Shown here one piece after another: positions 18,233-26,624 of a stretch of 64,000 nt of DNA. A program made the translations under genes and the position numbers. Position 1 is the stretch's first letter; every line of letters begins with the position of its first letter. Origin of the DNA: Variovorax sp. CAN15 (GTDB taxonomy: Bacteria > Pseudomonadota > Gammaproteobacteria > Burkholderiales > Burkholderiaceae_C); contig NZ_JASMRZ010000003.1 of NCBI RefSeq assembly GCF_030462475.1, positions 192,895 through 256,894 of the forward strand. Reading direction: 5' to 3'. The notes beneath the pieces are model-generated. The model did no database searches. It saw only the letters and a list, made by a program, of their open reading frames with translations, and had not been told where the DNA came from.

Positions 18233-19388
18233 CGGCGCGCTTGCGGCGCGCCAGCCAGAGCAGCGCCGCACCCGTCAGCGCCACCGGCACCAGCGAGCCG
18301 AAGTTCAGCAGCCGCCAGCCCTGCGTGGTCACCAGCACGCCAGAGGCGAAGGATGTCAGCGCCAGCGTGGCGAACACGCAGAAGTTGAGCGCGCCCTGCG
18401 CGCGGTCGCGTTCCTCGGGCGCGTAGGCCGTGAGCGAAAGCGTGGTGCTGCCGGTGAAGAGGAAATTCCAGCCCACGCCCAGCAGGAACAGCGACACGAT
18501 GAAGTGCTGCAGCTCCACGCCCGAGAGCGCAATGGCGATGCAGCCGAGGTTCAGCAGCAGCCCCGCGCCCATCACCGGCAGCGCGCCGAAGCGGCGGATC
18601 AGGTGGCCGGTGAAGAAGCCCGGCGCGAACATGCCGATCACGTGCCATTCGAGCACCAGCGCGGCGTCGGAGAACGGCAGGCTGCAGATCTGCATCGCGA
18701 TCGGCGTCGCTGCCATCAGCAGGTTCATCACGCCGTAGCCCAGCGCGCCTGCCGCGGCCGCCACGATGAACACGGGCTGCCGCGCGATCTCCGCCAGCGA
18801 GCGCCCGCCGCTTGATTCCTTGCGCGTGGGCGCGGGCGGGAATTCGATGAAGTGCATCACCGCCATCGACAGCAGCGCCACCGCGGCCAACGCGATGTAG
18901 GCACCGGCGAAGGGCACGGCGAAAGCCTCGCGCGTGGCCTTGGCGAGGTTGGGCCCGGCCACGGCGCCGATCAGCCCGCCGGCCATCACCATCGACACCG
19001 CCTTCTCACGCCACTCCGGCGCCGCCAGCTCGGCCGCCGCGAAGCGGTAGAGCCCGGCGTTGGCGTTGTAGTAGCCGGCAATGACCGTGGCGAAGCACAG
19101 CAGCCAGAAGTTCCTCGTGACCGCCGCGAAGCAGCACAGCAGGGCCGACACCAGCGCCACCGCCAGCCCGGTCTGGAACGAGCCGCGCCGGCCGAAGCGC
19201 TGCTGCGTGCGCGCCACCAGGCCGGTGGAGAGCGCGCCGCCGATCACGTAGCTCATCACCGGCAGCGTCGCCATCCAGCCGCGCGGCGCGATGGCCAGCC
19301 CCACCAGCCCGTTGATGGCGATGAAGGTCACGTTGTTCGTCAGCAGCAGTCCCTGGCAGATGGCCAGCAGCCACAGGTTGCGGTTCAT
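18204..19388 (-). CDS. MFS transporter
   Basis: The 394-residue protein has about 12 hydrophobic helices. It shows MFS cytoplasmic-loop signatures (RTQQRFGRRGSFQTG after helix 2, HLIRRFGALPVM after helix 8) and a long central loop rich in charged residues. The substrate cannot be told. The start at ATG 19388 overlaps the stop of the DUF4132 gene (ATGA), so the two are translationally coupled, which suggests a shared function. The 3' end overlaps the alpha/beta hydrolase gene. Confidence 0.88.
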   Translation of the reverse strand: MNRNLWLLAICQGLLLTNNVTFIAINGLVGLAIAPRGWMATLPVMSYVIGGALSTGLVARTQQRFGRRGSFQTGLAVALVSALLCCFAAVTRNFWLLCFATVIAGYYNANAGLYRFAAAELAAPEWREKAVSMVMAGGLIGAVAGPNLAKATREAFAVPFAGAYIALAAVALLSMAVMHFIEFPPAPTRKESSGGRSLAEIARQPVFIVAAAAGALGYGVMNLLMAATPIAMQICSLPFSDAALVLEWHVIGMFAPGFFTGHLIRRFGALPVMGAGLLLNLGCIAIALSGVELQHFIVSLFLLGVGWNFLFTGSTTLSLTAYAPEERDRAQGALNFCVFATLALTSFASGVLVTTQGWRLLNFGSLVPVALTGAALLWLARRKRAVRPAAENAG

Positions 19389-22318
19389 GCCGTTGTCTCC
19401 CTCACCGCGCGCTGCAGGTCGCGCTCGATCTCGCTGAAGGCGATGGCGGGCAGGTCGCCCAGCGTGCGCTCGGTGCCGGTGAGCGCCACGCCGTGCACCG
19501 TCTGCAGCACCTTGCCGTCGGGGCTGTCCTGCACGAACCAGCCCTCTTCCAGCCGCAGGCAGACCTGGCCCTCGCCGGGCACGCCCTTGTTGAAGCTGTT
19601 GACCATGCCGCCGTCGCCCACCTCGCGCACCCAGCCGCGCGTTTCCAGGCCCATGAGCGCGGCGTTCGACACCGCGCGGCCGGCCCACTGCGGCAGCTCG
19701 CGGCCGGCGCGCAGCGCATCGTCGAGCACGAAGGACTGGCGCGCCAGCTGCTCGAAGGGCTGCAGCAGCTCATAGTCGGCCAGCACCTGGCCCCATGCGC
19801 CCGCGAGCGACGCATCGAGCGCCGCAAAGTCCAGCGGATGCGGCAGGCCGATGCGCGCGTTCTCCGGCAGCTTCACCGGATCGTCGTGCAGGTCGGCCAG
19901 CTCGCCTTCGGCGGTGACGCGGAAGGTGCCTTCGAGCCTGTCGGATGCATCGAACAGGCCCCACACCAGCGGCCTGCTGAACACCCGCAGCACCGGATGG
20001 TTGGCGAAGAAGGGCATGAACTCGTCGGGGCCCCATCGCCGCTGCGCGCACATCGCTGCCTCCAGCCGCCTGATCTGCGTGGCGGCGACGGTCTTCGCGA
20101 GCTTGCGCAGGTCCTTGAGCTGCGTGGCCGCGGCGGCGGCCTTGCCGGGGTCGTCGTTCGCGCCGGCCTTGGGCAGCGTCTTGAGCGCCTTGCCGCGCGC
20201 GTCGTGCACCACGGGCTGGAAGCTGTCGTCCATGCGCACCTCGAAGCTGCGCGGGCCGAAGTCCAAGGTGAGGCGCGCGCGGGCGTCCAGGCCGAGGTCG
20301 GGCACGGTGCGGTCGGCCAGCTGGTCGAGGCTCAGGCCGCGCTGCTCGGCCACCTCGCCGAGCATGCGGTCGGCGCGGGTGCGCAGGTCGTCGTAGCGGG
20401 TCTGGCGCGCGAGCTCGGCCAGGTGCATCAGCGCGGCGTCGCTGCCGATCTCGCCGAGCATGGCCATGGCGTCGTAGGCGCGCACGCGGTCGAGCGCGGC
20501 GCGCCACTGGCGCAGCAGGCCGTAGAGCTGGCGCGCGGTTTCGCCGTCGCCGAGGCGGCCCTGCAGCGCGAACATCCAGCGCTCCTTGCTCGGGCGGCCG
20601 TTGCCGATCCACCAGGCCAGCAGCGCGCGGCCGAAGCGCGCGAGGGAGTCGGGTGCGAGCGCGTCCAGCAGCGGGGCGAGCCCCGGGTATGGCGCGTCGG
20701 GCTTGCCGAGCATCATCGCCATCAGCACATCGGGCACCACGGCCTGCGGCAGCGCGAGGCCGCTTTTGGCGAGGATCAGCCGGGGCAGCGTCTGCAGCGG
20801 CAGCGTCTTGGGCACCACGGGCAGGCTGTCGGGCAGAACGTCTTCGGGCGCGATGGACAGCAGCTGCGCCACCGCGTCGGCCGCTTCGGCGCCGTAGGCC
20901 AGCGCCTGCGTGCGCACGGCCTCGGCATGGCCCGTGTCGTGCAGCCAGCGCAGCGCGGCCTGTGCCGATTCGTGCGCGGGGCCGGGCTCGCCCAGCGCGA
21001 TGGGAACGAGGCCGCGGGCGGCGGTGTCGGGGTAGTGCTCCAGCCATGCGGCCGCTTCGCGCCGCACCCAGCGGTTGGTGTGGAAGCCCTTGGCGATCCA
21101 GCCGGCGAGCGGGTCCCATTCGATGACCGAGGCCAGCTCGAACATCGCGCGCGAGCCCTGCTTGAGGAAGCGCGGCAGCCCCGGCAGCGCGTCCGCGCCG
21201 AGGGCATGGAGGATGGGCCGCACGCGCGCCACGTCGCCCATGAAGTGATCTACGGCCGGCCCGTGCGTGAACGCCGCCACGGCCAGCGGCGCGGGCAGCT
21301 GCCAGATGTATTCGGCAACGCCCCAGCGCGTGCCGGGCAGCATGCCGAAGTCCTCGGGGCCGGCGATCTCGTGGCGGCCGGCGACGGTGTCGTCGATGAG
21401 CTCGGGGCGCAGTCCCAGCATCCACAGCGCCTTGTGCAGGTTGCCGCCCTCGCGGATGGCGTCCGGCGCATCGGGCTGGTGGCGCGGGAACTCGGTCATC
21501 CACTGATTGGAGCGATCACGCGAAACGCGCACCTCGCGTGCCAGCCAGTCGGACAGGTCGCCCGTGGCCTGCAGGTACTGCGGCGGCTGCAGGTCGGCCC
21601 AGTGCAGCCGAGCCGTTGGCGGCAGGGGCTGCAGCGCCAGCACCGGAATGACCGGCAGCGCCTGCCGGTTCTTCCACGGCGGACGGCGCAGCAGCGCGGG
21701 CCAGTCGGCGGCGGGCGCGTCGGCCACGCCGGCGGAGCCGTCTTCCTGCAGGCGCGCGAGCGTCTTGCGCTGGGCCTCGTCGCAGGAGGCTTCGAGCGGC
21801 TCCTGCCACTCGGGATTCGCCGCGAGCAGCTCCAGGATGAGCGCCGCGCCGGCCTGGTGCCGCGCAGGGCTCGCCGACAGCAGCTCGCGCAGCACGAAGA
21901 GCGGCCAGCGCGCCGCCTGCTTCACGAGCGCGTTCTTGCAGTCGATCTGCTTGACCTGCGCGACGAAGAAACGTACCACCTCCGCGTCATGGATGGCCAG
22001 CAGGTCGGCGACGGCTTCCTTGTGCGGCGAGGGCTCGAAGAGCAGCTCTGCCGCCGCCGCGCCGTGCATCTCGAGCATGCGCAGCCGCGCGGCGCGCGGC
22101 GGATAAAAGCTGGAGCGGTGGCGGCGGAAGAAGTCGAGGCTGTCGGGCAGGCTGCGCTCGTCGGAGAGAGAGCCGCCGCACTGACCGCAGGGCCGGTCGT
22201 TGAACCGCGCAAGTGCCTCACGCATGCTCTTGGACCAACGCACCTTGCCGTCCGGCCGCGCGTCGAGGCCGCCCTCCTTCTTCTCTTGCTCTCCCTTCGA
22301 CTTGCGACTGCCCGCCAT
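19385..22318 (-). CDS. Large DUF4132 domain protein
   Basis: A cytoplasmic protein of 977 residues with a Lys/Glu-rich N-terminus (MAGSRKSKGEQEKKEGG) and a CxxC pair (CGQCGG, ~residue 45). A long helical middle could be HEAT-like repeats, judging by repeated Leu/Ala-rich ~35-residue units. The C-terminal DUF4132 region (~residues 690-960) includes LPQWAGRAVSNAALMGLETRGWV and GDGGMVNSFNKGVPG. DUF4132 is found in E. coli MolR-like proteins; the molecular role is unknown. ATG 22318 is used because the sequence upstream of it lacks coding character. Confidence 0.8.
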   Translation of the reverse strand: MAGSRKSKGEQEKKEGGLDARPDGKVRWSKSMREALARFNDRPCGQCGGSLSDERSLPDSLDFFRRHRSSFYPPRAARLRMLEMHGAAAAELLFEPSPHKEAVADLLAIHDAEVVRFFVAQVKQIDCKNALVKQAARWPLFVLRELLSASPARHQAGAALILELLAANPEWQEPLEASCDEAQRKTLARLQEDGSAGVADAPAADWPALLRRPPWKNRQALPVIPVLALQPLPPTARLHWADLQPPQYLQATGDLSDWLAREVRVSRDRSNQWMTEFPRHQPDAPDAIREGGNLHKALWMLGLRPELIDDTVAGRHEIAGPEDFGMLPGTRWGVAEYIWQLPAPLAVAAFTHGPAVDHFMGDVARVRPILHALGADALPGLPRFLKQGSRAMFELASVIEWDPLAGWIAKGFHTNRWVRREAAAWLEHYPDTAARGLVPIALGEPGPAHESAQAALRWLHDTGHAEAVRTQALAYGAEAADAVAQLLSIAPEDVLPDSLPVVPKTLPLQTLPRLILAKSGLALPQAVVPDVLMAMMLGKPDAPYPGLAPLLDALAPDSLARFGRALLAWWIGNGRPSKERWMFALQGRLGDGETARQLYGLLRQWRAALDRVRAYDAMAMLGEIGSDAALMHLAELARQTRYDDLRTRADRMLGEVAEQRGLSLDQLADRTVPDLGLDARARLTLDFGPRSFEVRMDDSFQPVVHDARGKALKTLPKAGANDDPGKAAAAATQLKDLRKLAKTVAATQIRRLEAAMCAQRRWGPDEFMPFFANHPVLRVFSRPLVWGLFDASDRLEGTFRVTAEGELADLHDDPVKLPENARIGLPHPLDFAALDASLAGAWGQVLADYELLQPFEQLARQSFVLDDALRAGRELPQWAGRAVSNAALMGLETRGWVREVGDGGMVNSFNKGVPGEGQVCLRLEEGWFVQDSPDGKVLQTVHGVALTGTERTLGDLPAIAFSEIERDLQRAVRETTA

Positions 22319-22370
22319 GCCATTGCTCTCCGTTGATGCCACGGGGATTGTCGGCCAACACGCCCGGGGC

Positions 22371-22394
22371 AAAAAAAAGCGCCCTTGCGGGCGC
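22371..22394 (-). terminator. Intrinsic terminator after the YidB-like gene
   Basis: On the minus strand GCGCCC-GCAA-GGGCGC is followed by eight T. It separates the YidB-like gene from the DUF4132 gene, which therefore has its own promoter. Confidence 0.88.
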
Positions 22395-22420
22395 CCTAAC
22401 TCTGGAGAAGGCAGTCCGGT

Positions 22421-22882
22421 TCAGGACTGCTTGCCTTGCAGCAGACCGCTGAGCGAGCCCAGCAGGTCGTCATGGTTGCCCAGCCCCTGCTCGGGGACCT
22501 TGCCGTGCGGCGTGAGCTGGTCGATGAGCGCCGGCAGCATGGTGGCCAGCATCGGCAGCAGCGTCTGCGCATTGATGCCGAGCTTGGCCGCGATGCTCGC
22601 GATGGTGTCGCTGCCCAGCGCGTTCTGCAGCTGGTCGCCCGAGACGGGCTGGTTTTCTCCCTTGCCGATCCACGAGCCGATGACGTCGCCCATGCCGGCC
22701 TGCTCGAACTTCGTGACCAGACCGCCCAGGCCGCCCACGCTGCCGTTGTTGGCGAGCAGGCCGCCCAGCGCGCCGGCCAGGCCTCCCAGATCGCCCAGTC
22801 CGCCAAGGCCTCCACCTTGCGGTTGCTGCTGTTGCGCAGCGCCTCCGAGCACTTGACCGAGTACCGAATCGAGCAATCCCAT
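22421..22882 (-). CDS. YidB/DUF937 family protein
   Basis: A 153-residue protein. It has a short N-terminal helix (MGLLDSVLGQVLGG), a Gly/Gln-rich low-complexity segment (~15-50), and a helical DUF937 core (LVTKFEQAGMGDVIGSWIGKGENQPVS, then LGINAQTLLPMLATMLPALIDQLTPHGKVP). The family is cytoplasmic and uncharacterised. ATG 22882 is preceded by AAGGAA at a good distance. It has its own terminator and probably its own promoter upstream. Confidence 0.88.
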   Translation of the reverse strand: MGLLDSVLGQVLGGAAQQQQPQGGGLGGLGDLGGLAGALGGLLANNGSVGGLGGLVTKFEQAGMGDVIGSWIGKGENQPVSGDQLQNALGSDTIASIAAKLGINAQTLLPMLATMLPALIDQLTPHGKVPEQGLGNHDDLLGSLSGLLQGKQS

Positions 22883-22942
22883 GACTGTTTCCTTGGTGTG
22901 TGACAGAACCGCCGACATTGTTGAATGCCGCGGACCTTAAGC

Positions 22943-22965
22943 CGAAAGTGGCATATCCACTTTCG
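22943..22965. promoter_or_regulatory. Perfect inverted repeat between YidB-like gene and M20 gene
   Basis: CGAAAGTGG (22943-22951) and CCACTTTCG (22957-22965) form a 9-bp dyad with a CATAT spacer. On the minus strand it is ~20 bp after the M20 stop and ~60 bp before the YidB-like start, and it has no T-run. It could be an operator for the latter or a hairpin protecting the former's 3' end. Confidence 0.4.
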
Positions 22966-22983
22966 AATTGGCAACGTGACAAA

Positions 22984-24342
22984 TTACTTGATACGTGCCG
23001 CCCGTTTGGGGAGCAGCGCGGGAGCGACCCCCTGAACGCCCACCAGCCCGAGCACGGTGACGAGCGAATTCTGCGCGCCTTTCCATGCATCTGTCATGTC
23101 AATGGACTCGCTCAAGGAATGGAATCCCGAGGCCTTGCCGCCGCCGCCCACGATGATGGCCGGGATGCCCATCGAGATCGGCACGTTGGCGTCGGTGCTG
23201 CCGCCGCGCAGCAGTGTCCTGTTGCCGAAGGCGGCGTTCGAGCGGATCGCGGCCTCCACGATCACCGAGTCGGGCGGCGTGCGGCCGCCGGGGCGGTCGC
23301 CGATGAGCTTCGTGCTCACGCTCAGCGTGCTCACGTTCCAGCGCCTGTTCTCCTCGGCCACGGCTTCGTCGATGGCGGCCAGGATCTTCTTCTCGGTTTC
23401 CAGCAGCGAGGCCATGTCGTCCGATCGGATGTCGATGGCCATGCGCGCGTCGGGCGCGATGGTGTTCACCGAGGTGCCGCCGCCGACGGTGCCGACTGTG
23501 AAGGTCGTCTTCGGGAAGCTCGGCGTGCGGATGTCGGCGATCTTCGCGATCGCGCGGCCCATGCCGTGGATGGCGCTGGGCACCAGGCCGAAGGCGCCGA
23601 AGCTGTGCCCGCCGGGTCCCTGGAACGTGACCTCGTAGCGATGGCTCGCGGTGCCGAGTACCAGCACCGAACCCGGCGCAGAGGGCTCGAGTCCCACCAT
23701 GCCGTCGATGTCGAGGTGGTCGCGGAAGATCGCCTTCATGCCGCGCAGGTTGCCGAGTTCTTCCTCGCCCACGTTGGCGACGAACATCAGGTCGCCCACC
23801 GTCTGCACCTTGTTGTCGTTCAGCACCTTCAGCCACGACAGCAGCACCGCGAGTCCGCGCGTGTCGTCCGCGATGCCAGGCGCGTGCAGGCGGCCGTCGC
23901 GCTCCTTGACCTTCACGTCGGTGCCGGCGGGGAACACGGTGTCCAGATGCGCCGAGACCAGCAGCGTGGGGCCGTGGCCCGTGCCCTTGCGCAGGCCGAC
24001 GACGTTGCCTTCGGCGTCGATCTTCGCGTGCGTCAGCCCGAGGGCCTTCATGCGCGCGAGAAAGGCCTCGGCGCGCTTCTGCTCCTTGAAGGGAGGGGCT
24101 TCGATCTCGGTGAGCGCCTTCAGGTCTTCCACCGAACGCTCGTGGTCTGCCTTGACCGCGTCCAGCAGCTTCTGGATGGCGGGCGATGCCATCAGCTGGG
24201 TGAATGCCCGGTCGACCTCGGGGCTGACCTGCGCGGGTGTCGGTGCGACGGCCTGGGGCTGGGCAAGCGCGCCCTGGGTGGCGCAAAGCAGCGTCGCGAG
24301 GACCAGTGGGACGAGGCGCGGCGGACCGGAAAGCTTGGGCAT
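22984..24342 (-). CDS. Secreted M20 metallopeptidase (aminoacylase/carboxypeptidase type)
   Basis: The 452 residues begin with a Sec signal peptide (basic start, hydrophobic LVPLVLATLLCATQGALA, cleavage near AQP). The M20 motifs are present: SAHLDTVFP (metal His and catalytic Asp), IADDTRGLAV (bridging Asp), NVGEEELGNLRG (Glu base plus ligand) and a dimerisation-domain GPGGHSFG. The late ligand His lies in GFHSLSES. It should act in the periplasm on N-acylated amino acids or short peptides; the exact substrate is unknown. AAGAAGGAC precedes the ATG on the minus strand. Confidence 0.9.
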   Translation of the reverse strand: MPKLSGPPRLVPLVLATLLCATQGALAQPQAVAPTPAQVSPEVDRAFTQLMASPAIQKLLDAVKADHERSVEDLKALTEIEAPPFKEQKRAEAFLARMKALGLTHAKIDAEGNVVGLRKGTGHGPTLLVSAHLDTVFPAGTDVKVKERDGRLHAPGIADDTRGLAVLLSWLKVLNDNKVQTVGDLMFVANVGEEELGNLRGMKAIFRDHLDIDGMVGLEPSAPGSVLVLGTASHRYEVTFQGPGGHSFGAFGLVPSAIHGMGRAIAKIADIRTPSFPKTTFTVGTVGGGTSVNTIAPDARMAIDIRSDDMASLLETEKKILAAIDEAVAEENRRWNVSTLSVSTKLIGDRPGGRTPPDSVIVEAAIRSNAAFGNRTLLRGGSTDANVPISMGIPAIIVGGGGKASGFHSLSESIDMTDAWKGAQNSLVTVLGLVGVQGVAPALLPKRAARIK

Positions 24343-24467
24343 GGGCGCAAAAGTCCTTCTTTTGTCTTAAATAAGTAAGGATTGTTTCTCAGGCTTTCAG
24401 CGCGTGCTTCGCGGAAAACACCACCCCGGGCGCTGCCGGCGCCTGGGCCGGAGGCCCATCTCTGTAT

Positions 24468-25181
24468 CTAGAGGCCGGCCAGAGACACCAGCGCGGCGAG
24501 CGCCGCCGTTTCGGCACGCAGCACGCGCGAGCCCAGGGTGACGGGAGCGAAGCCCCGGGCGATGGCCTGCTGCTCCTCGCTGCCGCTCAGGCCGCCTTCG
24601 GGGCCGCTCAGCACGGTCGCACCATGTTCGCCCGGCGCCATGACGGCGAGGCTGCGCGTGCCCTCGGCGAGGCTCAGTACCAGGCGCCTCGCCGGCTCAT
24701 CTTGGGTTTCGAGCCAGCCGGCGAAAGGCTGCACGGGATGGATCACCGGCACCCGGTTGCGCCCGCACTGCTCGCAGGCCGCGACCGCGATGGCCTCCCA
24801 ATGCGCCCGCTTCTTCTCGGCGCGCTCGCCCGCCAGGCGCAGCACGCCGTGGGCGGTGGCCAGCGGCTGGATGCTCGCCACGCCGAGTTCGGTGGCCTTC
24901 TCGACCAGCCAGTCCATTCGCTCGTTGGCCGGCATGCCGACCGCGAGATGCACCGCGCGGGGCGCCTCGCGCTCCACCGGAAGATGCGCGCCGACCGCCA
25001 CCGAAACGTCGCTGCGACCCATGCGCTCGACCGTGGCCGCGTACTCGCCGCCCGCGCCGTCGAACAGCGTGAGCACGTCGCCGGGCTGCATCCGCAGCAC
25101 CTGCACATGGCGCGCGGCGCCGGCCGGCAGCGCCAGGCTGGCGCCGGCGCTCAGGGGCACGGAACAATAGAAACGCGGCAT
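24468..25181 (-). CDS. rsmE: 16S rRNA (uracil(1498)-N(3))-methyltransferase RsmE
   Basis: Methylates U1498 of 16S rRNA. The 237-residue SPOUT-class enzyme has an N-terminal PUA-like part (HVQVLRMQPGDVLTLFDGAGGEY) and the C-terminal knotted SAM site: LVEKATELGV, CEQCGRNRVPVI, the LSGPEGGLS loop and LGSRVLRAETAALAAL. All are hallmarks of RsmE. The next gene upstream on the same strand, amgK, ends 69 bp away. Confidence 0.96.
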   Translation of the reverse strand: MPRFYCSVPLSAGASLALPAGAARHVQVLRMQPGDVLTLFDGAGGEYAATVERMGRSDVSVAVGAHLPVEREAPRAVHLAVGMPANERMDWLVEKATELGVASIQPLATAHGVLRLAGERAEKKRAHWEAIAVAACEQCGRNRVPVIHPVQPFAGWLETQDEPARRLVLSLAEGTRSLAVMAPGEHGATVLSGPEGGLSGSEEQQAIARGFAPVTLGSRVLRAETAALAALVSLAGL

Positions 25182-25250
25182 GCTACGGAATTGATAGCTG
25201 TGAACGGCCGTTGCGCGGGCGTCACAGGGTGGTGCTCTTTCAGTTTCTCT

Positions 25251-26390
25251 TCAGACACGGCCGTAGGCGAAGCCCGTGATGGCCGAACTGCCCTCGATCT
25301 CGTCAATCACGCGCGACAGTGGCGTCAGCTCCGAGTAGCGGCTCGCGGTGGCGCGGATGTAGGCGATGAAGCGCGGCGTGTCGGCCAGATATCGGGGCTT
25401 GCCGTCGCGCAGCGTGAGGCGCGCGAAGATGCCCGCCACCTTCAGGTGGCGCTGCAGGCCCATCCACTCCACTGCGCGGTAGAACGCGCCGAAATCCTCG
25501 TCGACCGGCAGCCCGGCCTTGCGTGCCGCCTGCCAGTAGCGGATGGTGACGTCGAGCACGAACTCCTCGTCCCAGCTCAGGAATGCGTCGCGCATCAGGC
25601 TGGCGATGTCGTAGGTGACGGGACCGTATACCGCGTCCTGGAAGTCGAGCACGCCGAGCGCCCTCCCGGGAGCCAGCGAGGACACGCCAGTGCCGAGCGC
25701 GGGGGGCACATTCACCATCAGGTTGCGGGGCATGAAGTCGCGGTGCACATACACGTTGGGCGATGCGAGGTTGCTCTCGACGATCAGCCTGAAGCTGCGC
25801 TCGAGCCGCTCCTTCAGCTTGCCCTCGACGGCGATGCCGCGGTGACGGCCGATGTACCACTCGGGGAAGAGGGCCAGTTCGCGTTCCAGCAGTGCCCTGT
25901 CGTAGGGCGGGAGCACGCCGGGCCTGGAAGAAAGCTGCCAGCGGACCAGCGCGTCGATGGCCTGGTCGTAGAGCGGGCGGGCGGCCTCGGGGCTGGCCGG
26001 GTCGATCACGTCCAGCATGGTCTGGCGGCCCAGGTCGTCCAGCAGCAGGAAGCCGTTGGCCTTGTCCCATTCGAGCACCGTGGGGGCCAGCACGCCGGCG
26101 GTGGCCATCAGCCCGGCCACCTGCACGAAGGGGGCGCTGTTTTCCTTGTCGGGCGGGGCGTCCATGACGATGCGCGTGGGGGCGGCCGCGTCGGTGGTGT
26201 CGAGCCGGAAATAGCGGCGGAAGCTCGCGTCGGCCGAGGCCAGCCGTACCGTGTCGGGCAGCAGCCGGTGGGCGGGCGCGACGGCGGCAAGCCAGGTCCG
26301 GAACGCTTCGGCCCGCTGTGGATCCGTCCAGGCAATGGTTTCGGCGGGGCGGCTTGGGGCCAATGCGGCCGGGGGCGGGGGTGCTGTCAT
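25251..26390 (-). CDS. amgK: N-acetylmuramate/N-acetylglucosamine kinase AmgK-type aminoglycoside phosphotransferase family
   Basis: A 379-residue APH-fold kinase. The catalytic loop is VHRDFMPRNLMVN (Asp ~216) and the metal-binding motif is VLDFQDAVYGPVTYDIASL. N-lobe residues such as ASFRRYFRL are family-typical. AmgK phosphorylates recycled MurNAc at C1, and MurU then makes UDP-MurNAc, bypassing de novo synthesis and fosfomycin. A MurU homologue is present at 57642-58385. The gene is divergent from lptD, as in many pseudomonads and beta-proteobacteria. On the minus strand a TAGAAT box sits ten bases before the ATG, so the message may be nearly leaderless. Confidence 0.87.
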   Translation of the reverse strand: MTAPPPPAALAPSRPAETIAWTDPQRAEAFRTWLAAVAPAHRLLPDTVRLASADASFRRYFRLDTTDAAAPTRIVMDAPPDKENSAPFVQVAGLMATAGVLAPTVLEWDKANGFLLLDDLGRQTMLDVIDPASPEAARPLYDQAIDALVRWQLSSRPGVLPPYDRALLERELALFPEWYIGRHRGIAVEGKLKERLERSFRLIVESNLASPNVYVHRDFMPRNLMVNVPPALGTGVSSLAPGRALGVLDFQDAVYGPVTYDIASLMRDAFLSWDEEFVLDVTIRYWQAARKAGLPVDEDFGAFYRAVEWMGLQRHLKVAGIFARLTLRDGKPRYLADTPRFIAYIRATASRYSELTPLSRVIDEIEGSSAITGFAYGRV

Positions 26391-26559
26391 GGATAATCGA
26401 TTCTACAAATCCGCCTGGCGCGGCAATCCCCCTTGGCCGGCCTCCGGCCGATGCGGATCGCCACCGGCCCCTGCAACCCGCCGGCCTGCCGCGCCGTCCC
26501 CGACGACATTTCGTTCCGAACCGATGCCTACGACCCAAAGCCCTCACGCTTGGCACCTT

Positions 26560-26620
26560 GTGCGCTCGCTGCTCTCCAGGGGGGAGTCGCCGGCTTTCCT
26601 CGGAACGGCCCGGCGGGAGG
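26560..26620 (+). repeat. Degenerate family-B-like repeat in front of lptD
   Basis: Blocks CGCTCGCTGCTCTCC, GGGGGGAGTCGCCGG and GGAACGGCCCGGCGG resemble the second half of the elements at 14899 and 38230. The GGGAGG at its end serves as the lptD ribosome-binding site. Similarity was judged by eye. Confidence 0.4.
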
Positions 26621-26624
26621 CCTG

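Noticed and set aside
19493-22336. Long plus-strand open frame over the DUF4132 gene
   Set aside because: Same GC-shadow effect; the minus frame carries the recognisable protein and the ATGA coupling.
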